A stretch of 64,000 nucleotides of DNA from Burkholderiales bacterium (GCA_030684405.1 JAUXYA010000024.1:1-64000); one strand, 5' to 3'; positions 9,205-18,041 are shown, counted from the stretch's first letter. Program-made: numbers and translations. Notes: generated from the sequence alone by a model not told the origin.

Positions 9205-10590
9205 TCAATTGCCGAAATAACCAATCACCCGCCACCACAGGTAATGCAGCGGAATCAGCGCGAATATGCTGATCAGCGCCAGCGGCAAGGTCAGCCGCAG
9301 CGCATCACGCAGCCGCAGGCCCGCCATCTGCATGCCCACCACCACCGGCGGTGCCTGGTACGGAAACAACAGCGTCGAGAACCCCACGGCCATGGTCATC
9401 AGCGCCGCCTGCAGCGGCCAGCCGGCGGCCTCGGCGAAAGTGCCGGCGAGCGGCGACAGCAGCGCCGGCTGCGCCGGGTTGGTGACCAACATGGATGCCA
9501 GCGTCGACAACACGGACAGCATGATGAAATTCGCCGCGTCGGCATCACGCTCCAGGCGCACGACCTGGAGTAACGCATCGCCGATCGCCTTGCTCAGGCC
9601 GGTATCGAGCATCACAGCGCCGAAGCCGAGGATGCCGCCGATGTAGAAAAAGGTGCCGAACTTGACCCGCTCCTGGAAAATCGAGGCCGGTACTGCGCCG
9701 ATTCTCGGCAACATCGCCACCACCGCCGCGGCGAGGGCGATCCAGCCCGGCCGTATGCCATGCAGGAAATCGCTGGCCCACAGTGCCAGCGCGACGAGCA
9801 CGATCACGGCCAGGCGCTTTTCGTTGCCACTCATCGGCCGCAGTTCGGCCGCCACGCCCGCAGCACAGGTCTGCGCCGGGAACATCCAGCACACGAGTAC
9901 GACGATCAGCGCGCCCTTGATAATGCCCATCACCGGGAACTGCGCCCACAGGTATTCGGCATAGATCAGCTGCACGCCGTAGAGGGTTTCCGCGGCGCCG
10001 GCGAGCACCAGGTTCGGCGCATTGGCAGGCAGGATCGCGGTGCCGCATTGAAAGGAAGCGATGATGGTCGCGAACAGCACGCCGCTGTGCCCAGGCGTGC
10101 CCGGCGCCAGGCCGTGACGTTCGGCGACCGCCGCAAGTATCGGCACCAGCAGCAGGATTCGACCGACGGTCGCCGGCATCAGGAAAGCCAGCACCACGGC
10201 CACCAGCACCGCGGCCGTGACCAGCTGCGGATAGGTCCAAATCCGCGTGCCCAGCGCTGCCCTCGCGATACGCTCGCCGAGTCCGGTCATGCGCACCGCT
10301 TCGGCGATCACCAGCCCGCCGAGCACCAGCCACAATGTACCGGAAGCGAATCCGGAAAAAATGACTTCCGGCTTCGCCACTTCGAGCAATACCGCCAGCG
10401 CAAAGAACATCAGCGCGGTCAGCGCCTCGGGCAGGATGCCGGTGGCCCAGAAACCCATCACCAGCACCAGCAGCCCGCCGGTATGCATCACGTTGACCGA
10501 TACACCCGCGGGCGGCGGCGCGAAAAAAATCGCTGCCGCCACGGCGACAATCACCAGAGCCAGCAGCGAAGCGGATTTCGATGATGTCAT
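9205..10590 (-). CDS. SLC13/DASS-type anion (di/tricarboxylate) permease
   Basis: The 461-residue, strongly hydrophobic protein has about 11-12 transmembrane segments. The repeated architecture and motifs, such as LIMPATVGRILLLVPIL-like segments, NAPNLVLAGAAETLYG and NPAQPALLSPLAGTF, fit the divalent-anion:Na+ symporter superfamily. It likely imports an organic acid. It lies between an HpcH-type aldolase (48 nt upstream) and an OYE enzyme (16 nt downstream), suggesting a carboxylate or sugar-acid substrate for that pathway. No ribosome-binding site is clear before the ATG. The substrate is inferred from context only. Confidence 0.85.
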   Translation of the reverse strand: MTSSKSASLLALVIVAVAAAIFFAPPPAGVSVNVMHTGGLLVLVMGFWATGILPEALTALMFFALAVLLEVAKPEVIFSGFASGTLWLVLGGLVIAEAVRMTGLGERIARAALGTRIWTYPQLVTAAVLVAVVLAFLMPATVGRILLLVPILAAVAERHGLAPGTPGHSGVLFATIIASFQCGTAILPANAPNLVLAGAAETLYGVQLIYAEYLWAQFPVMGIIKGALIVVLVCWMFPAQTCAAGVAAELRPMSGNEKRLAVIVLVALALWASDFLHGIRPGWIALAAAVVAMLPRIGAVPASIFQERVKFGTFFYIGGILGFGAVMLDTGLSKAIGDALLQVVRLERDADAANFIMLSVLSTLASMLVTNPAQPALLSPLAGTFAEAAGWPLQAALMTMAVGFSTLLFPYQAPPVVVGMQMAGLRLRDALRLTLPLALISIFALIPLHYLWWRVIGYFGN

Positions 10591-10617
10591 CGCCGGCCGG
10601 CGTTACGCCGGGTATGT

Positions 10618-10637
10618 TATAAGTACTTGATTTTATT
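10618..10637 (-). repeat. 20-bp AT-rich interspersed repeat, copy 2
   Basis: The minus strand reads AATAAAATCAAGTACTTATA: one change from the consensus, with N = G. It starts 1 nt after the aldolase stop codon, in the same orientation as both flanking genes. Confidence 0.72.
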
Positions 10638-10638
10638 G

Positions 10639-11406
10639 TTATTTTTTGAATTTCGCGGCGAGAGCCTCGCTGCCGCGCGCCAGCATCACCAGATCCGAGC
10701 CGACCGCCACGAACAGATAACCCATGTCGAGGCAACGCTGACCATCAGCTTCACCGACGAGTATGCCCGGCGCCCTGCCCGCTTTGGTGATGCGCTTCGC
10801 AGCATCTTCCATCACCTTCCACACTTCCGGATGCTGCCAGTTGCCGAGGTAACCCATGTCGGCGGCGAGATCATTGGGGCCGATGAAAATGCCGTCGACG
10901 CCTTCGACCGCGGCGATCGCCTCGATCTCCTTCATCGCCGCCACTGTTTCCACCTGCACCAGCACGCACAGTTCGTCGTGCACGCGTTTGAAATAGTCCT
11001 TGATCCTGCCGTAGCGGGTCGCGCGGGTGCAGCCGGAGACGCCGCGAACACCCAGCGGCGGATAACGCGTGGCCGCAACTGCGCGCCTGGCTTCCTCGGC
11101 GTTCTGCACATACGGAATCAGCAGCGTGCGTGCGCCGACATCGAGAAAACGCTTGATCAGCACAGTGTCGTTCCAGGCCGGGCGTACGATGCCCTCGGTG
11201 CTGCCGGCGAGCATCGCATCGAGCTGGTTCTGCACGTTCGGCAGTTCGTTGGGCGAATGCTCGGTGTCGAGCAGCACCCAGTCGAAACCGGCGTCAGCGA
11301 GCACCTCCGCGGAGATTGCACTGCACAGGCTCGACCAAATGCCGATCTGCGGCTTGCCTGACTTGATCGCTTTCTTGAATTGATTGACGGGCAAATCCAT
11401 TTTCAT
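10639..11406 (-). CDS. HpcH/HpaI-type class II aldolase
   Basis: The 255-residue protein carries the hallmark signatures of the family: GIWSSL near the start, DWVLLDTEHSPN, an Arg/Gln-containing VLVQVETVAAMKEIEAIAAVEGVDGIFIGPNDLAADMG with the metal-binding Glu and Asp, and a C-terminal VAVGSDLVMLARG. These cytosolic, divalent-metal enzymes cleave 2-keto-3-deoxy acids or 4-hydroxy-2-oxo acids to pyruvate and an aldehyde. The ATG at 11406 is only 1 nt from GGGAG; a Met two codons later (11400) is better spaced and may be the true start. With the IlvD/Edd dehydratase upstream it suggests sugar-acid degradation. Confidence 0.92.
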   Translation of the reverse strand: MKMDLPVNQFKKAIKSGKPQIGIWSSLCSAISAEVLADAGFDWVLLDTEHSPNELPNVQNQLDAMLAGSTEGIVRPAWNDTVLIKRFLDVGARTLLIPYVQNAEEARRAVAATRYPPLGVRGVSGCTRATRYGRIKDYFKRVHDELCVLVQVETVAAMKEIEAIAAVEGVDGIFIGPNDLAADMGYLGNWQHPEVWKVMEDAAKRITKAGRAPGILVGEADGQRCLDMGYLFVAVGSDLVMLARGSEALAAKFKK

Positions 11407-11449
11407 GCTCCCTGTAACTTGTTGAATTCAATCACCTGAGACATCTACT

Positions 11450-11533
11450 CGTCATTCCGGCGAATGCCGGAATCCAGTGTTTACGAGACAGTCTTGCGAA
11501 CGACTCTGGACTCCGGCTTTCGCCGGAGTGACG
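11450..11533. repeat. Dispersed palindromic repeat (CGTCATTCCGGCGAA type)
   Basis: Two 28-bp arms (11450-11477 and 11506-11533) are near reverse complements of each other, and each is itself a small hairpin (CCGGCGAATGCCGG; CTCCGGCTTTCGCCGGAG). Such elements are common extragenic repeats in proteobacteria. Related copies lie at 21208-21292, 27052-27134 and 44800-44827. It sits between the aldolase start and the dehydratase stop. Confidence 0.85.
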
Positions 11534-11569
11534 GCAAATCAAATATTTGCACTTTCATATATAAAATGG

Positions 11570-13306
11570 TCAATGAACCACTTCAGGGTCGGGCGTCGGG
11601 TCGCCCCGATGCAGCACGTCGAGGTCACAGCCCTTGTCGGCCTGGGTGATGTGCTGCACGTAAATGGCCCCGTAACCGCGGGTGTAATGCGGCGGCGGCT
11701 GTTTCCACGCCGCTTTGCGCTTCGCGAGTTCTTCGGCGCTGACCTTCAGTTCGAGCTTGCGTGCAGCGACATCGAGTTCGATCAGATCGCCGTCGCGCAC
11801 CAGCGCCAGCGGCCCGCCGACATGCGCCTCGGGCGCCACATGCAGCACGCAGGCGCCGTACGAAGTGCCGCTCATCCGCGCATCCGAGATGCGCACCATG
11901 TCGCGCACACCCTGCTGCAGCAGCTTCTTCGGAATCGGCAGCTGGCCCCACTCCGGCATGCCCGGTCCGCCCTGCGGCCCCGCGTTCTGCAGCACCAGCA
12001 CCGAGTTCGCGTCGACCACCAGATTTTCGTCATCGACGCGGGCGTACATGTCGTCGTAGTTTTTGAACACCACCGCAGGGCCGGTGTGTTTGAGCAGATG
12101 CGGCTCGGCCGCCGTCGGCTTGATCACCGCGCCATCCGGCGCGAGGTTGCCGCGCAGCACCGCGAGGCCGCCGTTCGCCGACAAGGGATTATCGCGGCGG
12201 CGGATCACGTCATCGTTGTAGATCGTCGCCCCTTCAAGGTTGTCGCCCAGTGTGCGGCCATTGACGGTCAGGCAGTCGAGGTTCAGCAGATCTTTCAGCT
12301 CGGACAGCATCGCGCGCAGTCCGCCGGCATAATAGAAATCCTCCATCAGGTACTTCTTCCCCGCGGGTCGGATGTTGGCGAGGACAGGAGTACGCAGCGC
12401 CAGTTCGTCGAAACGGTCGAGCTTCAGATCAACGCCGGCACGCCCCGCCATGGCCACCATGTGAATCAGCGCATTGGTCGAGCCCGACAACGCATGGACC
12501 ACGGTGACCGCGTTGTCGAAGGCCTGCGCGGTCATGAGTTCCTCGGGTTTCAGGTCCTCCCACACCATCTCGACAATGCGCCGGCCGCTGGCGGTGGCCA
12601 TGCGCGGATGGTTGGCGTCCGGCGCCGGAATCGAGGCGGCACCCGGCAGCGTCAGACCCAGCGTCTCCGCCACCGAGGTCATCGTCGACGCCGTGCCCAT
12701 GGTCATGCAGTGACCGTAAGAGCGCGCAATGCCCGCTTCCACCTCATCCCATTCGTTTTCGGTGATGTTGCCAGCGCGCAGCTCTGCCCAGTATTTCCAG
12801 GAATCGCTGCCCGAGCCCAGCGGCTCGCCATGCCAGTTTCCGCGCAACATCGGGCCGGCGGGCACGTAGATGAAGGGCAGGCCCATCGAGGTCGCGCCCA
12901 TGATCAGCGCCGGCGTGGTCTTGTCGCAGCCGCCCATCAACACCGCGCCGTCAACCGGGTAACCGCGCAGCAACTCCTCGGTTTCCATCGCCAGCATGTT
13001 GCGGTAGAGCATGGTCGACGGTTTCTGGAACGGCTCAGCCAGCGCGATTGCCGGCATCTCCAGCGGGAATCCCCCGGCCTGCCAGACACCGCGCTTCACT
13101 TCCTCGGCGCGGGTGCGGAAATGCGCATGGCAGGGATTGATGTCGCTCCAGGTGTTGATGATCGCGATCACCGGCTTGCCGGCAAAATCCTCGATCGCAT
13201 AACCCATCTGCAGCGTGCGCGAACGGTGGGTGAACGAGCGCAATCCACGGGTGCCGAACCAGCGGTGACTGCGCAACTCTTCGGGACGCTTGTTCTGACG
13301 CGCCAT
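11570..13306 (-). CDS. IlvD/Edd-family dehydratase (probable sugar-acid dehydratase)
   Basis: The 578-residue protein has the three Fe-S cysteines of the family at about 59 (INPCH), 127 (GGCDKTTPA) and 200 (GHCMTMGTAST), plus the C-terminal SDARMSGTSYG. IlvD/Edd enzymes remove water from 2,3-dihydroxy or sugar acids to give 2-keto acids. The N-terminus (RSHRWFGTRGLRSFTHRSR) resembles the arabonate/xylonate branch rather than biosynthetic IlvD. The HpcH aldolase downstream would accept the keto-deoxy product. AGGAGGAG lies just before the ATG. The substrate is inference; a biosynthetic dihydroxy-acid dehydratase is less likely. Confidence 0.9.
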   Translation of the reverse strand: MARQNKRPEELRSHRWFGTRGLRSFTHRSRTLQMGYAIEDFAGKPVIAIINTWSDINPCHAHFRTRAEEVKRGVWQAGGFPLEMPAIALAEPFQKPSTMLYRNMLAMETEELLRGYPVDGAVLMGGCDKTTPALIMGATSMGLPFIYVPAGPMLRGNWHGEPLGSGSDSWKYWAELRAGNITENEWDEVEAGIARSYGHCMTMGTASTMTSVAETLGLTLPGAASIPAPDANHPRMATASGRRIVEMVWEDLKPEELMTAQAFDNAVTVVHALSGSTNALIHMVAMAGRAGVDLKLDRFDELALRTPVLANIRPAGKKYLMEDFYYAGGLRAMLSELKDLLNLDCLTVNGRTLGDNLEGATIYNDDVIRRRDNPLSANGGLAVLRGNLAPDGAVIKPTAAEPHLLKHTGPAVVFKNYDDMYARVDDENLVVDANSVLVLQNAGPQGGPGMPEWGQLPIPKKLLQQGVRDMVRISDARMSGTSYGACVLHVAPEAHVGGPLALVRDGDLIELDVAARKLELKVSAEELAKRKAAWKQPPPHYTRGYGAIYVQHITQADKGCDLDVLHRGDPTPDPEVVH

Positions 13307-13462
13307 CGGGACTCCTCCTGAGGTCTGGATCCGCCGTGGTCCACATTGGACAAGGCGGAAATTTTGCGATGTTTTTCTATTCTAACCGAGCCGCTGCAGC
13401 GGCCATCGGGTAGACTTTTGGCCTCCCCACGACAGAACACCACATCATGGACGGCAAGAATC

Positions 13463-14791
13463 TTGGACACCATCACTAAGCCCGGCACCCTCGCCCACAA
13501 CGTCAAACGCCTGTCGCACCTCGACCTGCCCGGTGCCGGCCAGGTCTATGTCGAAGGCACGCACTGCTACATCGGCCACATCCCCAACAAGCAGCAACTC
13601 GGCACCAGCATCCTCGACGTCGCCGATCCGAAAAACCCGAAAATCCTGTCGCAGATTTTCATCGAAGACCCGGACTCGCACAGCCATAAGGCGCGGGTGA
13701 TCGGTGACCTGATGATCATCAACAGCGAGCGCAACATGACCGCCATCGGCCGCAAGGCCGACGAGCTGCCGAAGCTGCGCACGCGGCTGACCGCCGAACT
13801 CGGCCGCGCGCCGACACACGCCGAACTCGCGGCAAGACTGGGCGTCACGGTAGCCGACATTCCGGCAGTGGAAGAAGCCGAACGCAAACCCTACGAGCGC
13901 GGTGGCTTCAGCCTCTATGACGTTTCCGACAAAACCAGGCCCAAGCTGATCCATTTCCAGAAAACCTGGGGCCGCGGCGTACACCGCTTCGACATGGATG
14001 CGAACTACGCCTATATCTCGACCGAGATGGAAGGCTTCATCGGCAACATCCTCGTCACCTACGACATCCGCAATCCGGCAAAACCGGAAGAGGTGTCGCG
14101 CTGGTGGATACCCGGCCAGCACCTCGCCGGCGGCGAAAAACCGACCTGGCCCGGCCGCCAGCACCGCTTGCACCATACGCTGCGCTTCGGCAACGAACTG
14201 TGGGCCGGCTACTGGCACGGCGGCGTGCGGGTGGTCGATGTTTCTGACATCCGCAAGCCGAAAACCGTGGGTGCCTACAACTACCACCCGCCCTACCCCG
14301 AGCCCACTCACACCGTCATGCCGGTGCTGAAGCCGCTCGACGGCAAACGCATCGCCGTTGCGATCGATGAGGAAGATCATGCCCACGACGCTGCGGAGAT
14401 GGCGCGCCGCCGCGGCCGTCCGCATGGCTGTCTGTGGGTGTTTGACGTCTCCGACCTGTCGAACATCAAGCCGCTCTCGCTCTTCGAAGTCAGCGAGCTC
14501 GACAGTCCCTGGAGCCGCACCGCACCGGGCCGCTTCGGCGCCCACCAATTTCAGGAACACTGGAAGGGCGGCGACACACTACTCTACTGCGCATGGTTCG
14601 CCGGCGGGTTGCGCATCGTCGACGTCGCCGATCCCTCGGCGCCGCAGGAAGTGGGCTGGTACATTCCCGAACCCTGCGGCGGCAAACCCTGCCCGCAGAC
14701 CAATGACACTGAGGTCGACGACCGTGGACTGATCCACATCGTCGACCGTTACTGCGGCTACGACATACTGGAATTCTCAAAACACCAATAA
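13463..14791 (+). CDS. LVIVD-repeat (beta-propeller-like) protein
   Basis: About 442 residues contain repeated segments of the type SILDVADPKNPKIL, FSLYDVSDKTRPKLI, VRVVDVSDIRKPKTV, LWVFDVSDLSNIKPL and LRIVDVADPSAPQEV, as in LVIVD-repeat proteins expected to form a propeller. There is no signal peptide. The start is uncertain. An ATG at 13447 begins MDGKNLGHHH and then stops; deleting one G of the GG at 13465-13466 would give MDGKNLDTITKPG and join the main frame. Without that change a TTG at 13463 is the best in-frame start. It precedes a Bug protein gene by 20 nt. Biochemical role unknown. Confidence 0.75.
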   Translation: MDTITKPGTLAHNVKRLSHLDLPGAGQVYVEGTHCYIGHIPNKQQLGTSILDVADPKNPKILSQIFIEDPDSHSHKARVIGDLMIINSERNMTAIGRKADELPKLRTRLTAELGRAPTHAELAARLGVTVADIPAVEEAERKPYERGGFSLYDVSDKTRPKLIHFQKTWGRGVHRFDMDANYAYISTEMEGFIGNILVTYDIRNPAKPEEVSRWWIPGQHLAGGEKPTWPGRQHRLHHTLRFGNELWAGYWHGGVRVVDVSDIRKPKTVGAYNYHPPYPEPTHTVMPVLKPLDGKRIAVAIDEEDHAHDAAEMARRRGRPHGCLWVFDVSDLSNIKPLSLFEVSELDSPWSRTAPGRFGAHQFQEHWKGGDTLLYCAWFAGGLRIVDVADPSAPQEVGWYIPEPCGGKPCPQTNDTEVDDRGLIHIVDRYCGYDILEFSKHQ

Positions 14792-14811
14792 CCCGATTGG
14801 AGGAGGCGCAT

Positions 14812-15795
14812 ATGGACCGGATGTTCAGGAACATCAGCACGGCAGTCCTCGGTTTTTCGGCAATCGTGTTCACCGCCGGCTTCGCCAGCGCGCAGACCCA
14901 AACGTTTCCGACAAAACCGGTACGCATGATCATCGCGCTGGCTCCCGGCGGCGGCGTCGACACCACCGGGCGTTATCTGGCCCAGAAAATGAGCGAAGCC
15001 TGGGGGCAGAACGTGATTACCGACAACCGGCCCGGTGCCGGCGGTTCGATCGCCGCCGAGCTCGTGGCCAAGGCGGCACCCGACGGCTACACGATGCTGA
15101 TGACTTCCTCCGGCATTTCGATCACGCCGAGCATCATGAAACTGGGTTACGACCCGCGCAAAGATCTGCTGCCAGTGAGCCTGGCGGTGGTTTCACCGGG
15201 CGTGCTGGTGGTCCACCCCTCGCTGCTGGCAAAAAACATCCAGGAGCTGATCGCCCTCGGTAAATCCAAGCCCGGCGAGCTGTTGTTCTCCTCGTCCGGG
15301 CAGGGCTCGGGTCAGCACCTCGCAATGGAAATGTTCGCGCAGATGGCGGGCATCAAACTCACCCACGTACCGTACAAGGGCACCGCGCCGAGCATTATTG
15401 ACGTCGTCGGCGGCCGCATTGCGATGACCATTGCCAGCGTGATCTCGACGCGGCCCTTCTTCACCAGCGGCAAGCTGCGCGCACTGGCCGTGGTCGGTCC
15501 GAAACGCACGCCGGCATTGCCGGAGTACCCGACGATCGCAGAATCCGGCGTACCGGGGTTCGGCTACAACAACTGGTATGCGGTATTCCTGCCCGGCGCA
15601 ACACCAAAGCCGATTGCGAATCGCGTACAGCAGGAAATCGCCAAAGCGGTGCTGACACCTGACGCCCAGAAGCTGCTGATCGGTCAGGGCCTCGATCCCG
15701 TCGGCAACACGGTCGACGAATTCACGAAGATGTATCTCGACGAAATCCCGCGCTGGGCCAAGGTCGTCAAGTCCGTCGGCATGCAGGTGCAGTGA
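14812..15795 (+). CDS. Bug-family (TctC-type) periplasmic solute-binding protein
   Basis: From the ATG at 14812 (preceded by GGAGGAG) the protein has 327 residues with a signal peptide ending near ASAQT at about residue 27. The Bug fold signatures are present: FPTKPVRMIIALAPGGGVDTTGR, NRPGAGGSIAAELVAKAAPDGYTML and YKGTAPSIIDVVGGRI. These proteins bind carboxylates for tripartite (TctAB) transporters, but no tctA or tctB is in the window, so it is an orphan here. It is probably co-transcribed with the LVIVD protein upstream. Ligand unknown. Confidence 0.93.
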   Translation: MDRMFRNISTAVLGFSAIVFTAGFASAQTQTFPTKPVRMIIALAPGGGVDTTGRYLAQKMSEAWGQNVITDNRPGAGGSIAAELVAKAAPDGYTMLMTSSGISITPSIMKLGYDPRKDLLPVSLAVVSPGVLVVHPSLLAKNIQELIALGKSKPGELLFSSSGQGSGQHLAMEMFAQMAGIKLTHVPYKGTAPSIIDVVGGRIAMTIASVISTRPFFTSGKLRALAVVGPKRTPALPEYPTIAESGVPGFGYNNWYAVFLPGATPKPIANRVQQEIAKAVLTPDAQKLLIGQGLDPVGNTVDEFTKMYLDEIPRWAKVVKSVGMQVQ

Positions 15796-15820
15796 TTTCT
15801 TTTATGCAACAGAACCAATT

Positions 15821-15896
15821 AACAGGATGGACAGGATTTACAGGATAAATCCGTGCCCTGTTAACCTGCTCATCCTGCTAATCCTGTCCATCCTGT
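15821..15896. repeat. Imperfect palindrome of CAGGAT units
   Basis: The left arm (15822-15846) contains ACAGGATGGACAGGATT and the right arm (15872-15896) contains AATCCTGTCCATCCTGT. They are reverse complements at 23 of 25 positions around a 25-bp centre. This type of extragenic repeat is widespread in beta- and gammaproteobacteria. Lying between two + strand genes, it could fold in RNA and act as an inefficient terminator. Confidence 0.85.
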
Positions 15897-15931
15897 AAAT
15901 TGAAGTTTTACCACTCACTATCCCGCAAACG

Positions 15932-16651
15932 ATGACCCACACCAGCACCGAATTCCGCGTAATGACCTCCGGCGCCTTCACTGCCGCCTACAAGTCGCTG
16001 ATCCCGCAAATTGAGCACCTCACCGGCAAGACGGTGGTCACCGTCACGACCTCCATCGGCACCGGCGACATTTCCATCCCCAATCGCCTGAAACGCGGCG
16101 AAGTGGCGGACATCGTCATCGTCGCCGACGGAGTGCTGCGCCAGTTCATCGCCGACGGGCTGGTGCTGGCCGAAAGCGCGACGGTCATCGCACGCTCAAT
16201 GATGGGTTTCGCGGTGCGCGCGGGCGCACCTGACCCGCAGATCCACACTGCCGATGACCTGAAGCGCGTGCTGCTCGCGGCCAAGGGCATCGGCTATTCC
16301 GCCAGTGAAAGCGGCAAGTACTTCACCACCGAAATCGTGCAGCGCCTGGGCATTGCAGACCAGGTGCTGCCGAAAAGTCGATTGGTCGGTGGTGGCGAAC
16401 GCGTCGGCACGGTGATTGCCCGCGGCGAACTCGATTTCGGTTTTCAGCAGATCAGTGAATTGCTGCCGGTGCCCGGCATTGCCCACATCACACCCTTGCC
16501 GCCGGAACTGCAAAAGGCCTCCCTTTTCACTGCGGGTATCGGTGCAAACTCGCCGGACAGGGGAGCCGCGCGCAAGGTCATCGCATTTTTGGCCTCCGCG
16601 GAAGCGTGCCAGGCCATTTCGGACAGCGGACTGGAGTCGGTCGCGGGCTGA
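15932..16651 (+). CDS. ModA-like substrate-binding-domain protein lacking a signal peptide
   Basis: The 239-residue protein has the type II periplasmic-binding fold pattern of ModA-like proteins: VMTSGAFTAAYKSLIPQIE, ADIVIVADGVLRQFIADG, GYSASESGKYFTTEIVQRLGI and GELDFGFQQISELLPVPG. The N-terminus (MTHTSTEFRVMTSG) enters the first strand directly, with no leader and no upstream Met in frame that would add one. It is therefore either cytoplasmic or miscalled. No ABC permease or ATPase is nearby. A similar leaderless paralogue lies at 17355-18041. It is followed by a strong bidirectional hairpin. Confidence 0.8.
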   Translation: MTHTSTEFRVMTSGAFTAAYKSLIPQIEHLTGKTVVTVTTSIGTGDISIPNRLKRGEVADIVIVADGVLRQFIADGLVLAESATVIARSMMGFAVRAGAPDPQIHTADDLKRVLLAAKGIGYSASESGKYFTTEIVQRLGIADQVLPKSRLVGGGERVGTVIARGELDFGFQQISELLPVPGIAHITPLPPELQKASLFTAGIGANSPDRGAARKVIAFLASAEACQAISDSGLESVAG

Positions 16652-16676
16652 CCCTGGTATCGGCGCGGAAAGCGCA

Positions 16677-16710
16677 AAAAACAAAGGCAGCCGAAGCTGC
16701 CTTTGTTTTT
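16677..16710. terminator. Bidirectional intrinsic terminator
   Basis: A perfect 15-bp stem (AAAAACAAAGGCAGC with its complement, loop CGAA at 16692-16695) ends in T-runs on both strands. It lies between the convergent ModA-like gene (stop 16651) and the glycine-zipper gene (stop 16725), so it can end both transcripts. Confidence 0.92.
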
Positions 16711-16724
16711 ACGCGGCACTGCGG

Positions 16725-17216
16725 TCACAGGCCGTTGCCGATCAGGCCGCCGATGATGGCGCCGATCACTGTCGTCACGCCGCGGGTCTCGTAATCACCG
16801 ACCTGGCTGCCGATCACGCCGCCAATCACCGCACCGGCCACTGCGCCCGCCGCATTGGAATCATGGTCACGATAGGCCGCACGCTGATCGTAGTACGCGG
16901 GCGCCGGGGCATGGCCATAATCCGGCCGGGCCGGGCGGTGGTGATAAACCGGCGCGGGACGATGCACCACCACCCTGCGCTCCATCATGGCCGGACGCTG
17001 CACGATCATCGGTTGCCTGACGATGACCTGTGGCCGGTGCTGGTAGACCGGACGCTGCACGATGACATGCTGCGGCGGCGCCTGGCGGAAGACCTGCGCG
17101 CGTTCACCGCGACGGAAATCGCGATAGTCTCCGGCGGACGCCGGCATCGCAGCAGCCAGCGCAGCCGCCGCAATTGCCAGTGTTGAAACGACAGTCATGG
17201 GTTTATTCGCGTTCAT
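16725..17216 (-). CDS. Glycine-zipper 2TM domain protein, exported
   Basis: The 163-residue protein starts with a Sec signal peptide (MNANKPMTVVSTLAIAAAAL, cleavage near PASAG at about 29). A His/Arg/Tyr/Pro-rich middle (about 35-110) is followed by a C-terminal glycine zipper with AGAVAGAVIGGVIGSQVG and VIGAIIGGLIG, able to insert in a membrane. Such proteins are usually outer-membrane or periplasmic and are often linked to envelope stress. There is no lipobox. AAGGAGG precedes the ATG. It stands alone between a terminator and the next minus-strand gene. Confidence 0.85.
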   Translation of the reverse strand: MNANKPMTVVSTLAIAAAALAAAMPASAGDYRDFRRGERAQVFRQAPPQHVIVQRPVYQHRPQVIVRQPMIVQRPAMMERRVVVHRPAPVYHHRPARPDYGHAPAPAYYDQRAAYRDHDSNAAGAVAGAVIGGVIGSQVGDYETRGVTTVIGAIIGGLIGNGL

Positions 17217-17325
17217 GGCAAACCTCCTTGTTGTGGATGCCTGCAGTCATTAACGCATCGCCATCCGCCGCTGTAAACGGAGAATGTGCAACACTCTGTT
17301 GCGCCTGTAACAGGACGTAACAACG

Positions 17326-17351
17326 TCTGCTTCCGCCGCAGCGGAAGCAGA
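17326..17351 (-). terminator. Hairpin just after the ModA-like gene
   Basis: A perfect 11-bp stem (TCTGCTTCCGC / GCGGAAGCAGA, loop CGCA) begins 3 nt past the stop codon of the minus-strand gene ending at 17355. It has no U-tract, so it may stabilise the 3' end rather than terminate strongly. Confidence 0.55.
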
Positions 17352-17354
17352 GCT

Positions 17355-18041
17355 TCAGGAAATGCCCGTCTCCGCAAAAATTTTCTTCGCCTCGGGCGAG
17401 GAAAACCTCCTTGCGAGCGCGACAGCCTCCGCCGATGCGCCGGCCGTTGCTGCCGCGTCGTAATGGGTCATGTTCTGGATCTCGTCCGGCAGCGGCGCGG
17501 CGAGCTTGACCCTGCAACCCTTGTCGATCATCACCATCAGTTCCGAGATCTGCGCCAGGCCCACGGCCTGCGGATGGTCTGCCACATGCCGCATGATTTC
17601 CGAGCCGGTCTTGGTGACAACGATTCGGTCGCCCAGCGTGGCAGTCAGGCCCAGCCGGTCGAACAGCTTCTCCGAGTAAATGCCGCTGGAAGCCGCGTTG
17701 CGCACGATCTGGCTTGCCGCCAGCAGCAGCGCCTTGAACGACTCGGTGTCGGTGATCTGCGGAACCAGCGCATCGGCATGGATCACCACACCCATGCGCG
17801 AGCGGCCGATGAATCCGCGACTGGCCGTGTCGATCTTCTGCTGCGCGGCAAACTCGTCCAGCGCGGTAGGTGTGGCGACCACGACATCGGCGGCTTCGCC
17901 GGCGCCAATCCGCCGGCGCACTTCAGGCACCGGAGTGAACTCGATCTCCACCTTGCATCCGGTGTCCTTCTCGAATGCGGCAGCAACGAGAGCGACGCCG
18001 CGCTTGACAGCGCCGGCACTGAGGATTTTCATGGTTTTCAT
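17355..18041 (-). CDS. ModA-like substrate-binding-domain protein lacking a signal peptide
   Basis: The 228-residue protein starts MKTMKILSAGAVKRGVALVAAAFE, going straight into the first beta-strand of the binding fold. Further family features are EIEFTPVPEVRRRIGAGEAADVVVATPTALDEF, NAASSGIYSEKLFDRLGL and QAVGLAQISELMVMIDKG. The layout matches the gene at 15932, so the two are probably paralogues. AGGAAA precedes the ATG. No transporter partners are nearby. It may be a cytoplasmic ligand-binding or sensory protein; molybdate binding is not supported by specific residues. Confidence 0.8.
   Translation of the reverse strand: MKTMKILSAGAVKRGVALVAAAFEKDTGCKVEIEFTPVPEVRRRIGAGEAADVVVATPTALDEFAAQQKIDTASRGFIGRSRMGVVIHADALVPQITDTESFKALLLAASQIVRNAASSGIYSEKLFDRLGLTATLGDRIVVTKTGSEIMRHVADHPQAVGLAQISELMVMIDKGCRVKLAAPLPDEIQNMTHYDAAATAGASAEAVALARRFSSPEAKKIFAETGIS

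Noticed and set aside
11477-13321. Long + strand ORF of 614 codons opposite the IlvD/Edd gene
   Set aside because: It is an antisense shadow of a well-supported gene. The product is Arg/His/Gln-rich low-complexity without motifs, as usual in high-GC DNA.
15932-18041. Molybdate ABC transporter locus
   Set aside because: ModA-like folds are present, but modB and modC are absent, signal peptides are missing, and molybdate-binding residues were not identified.
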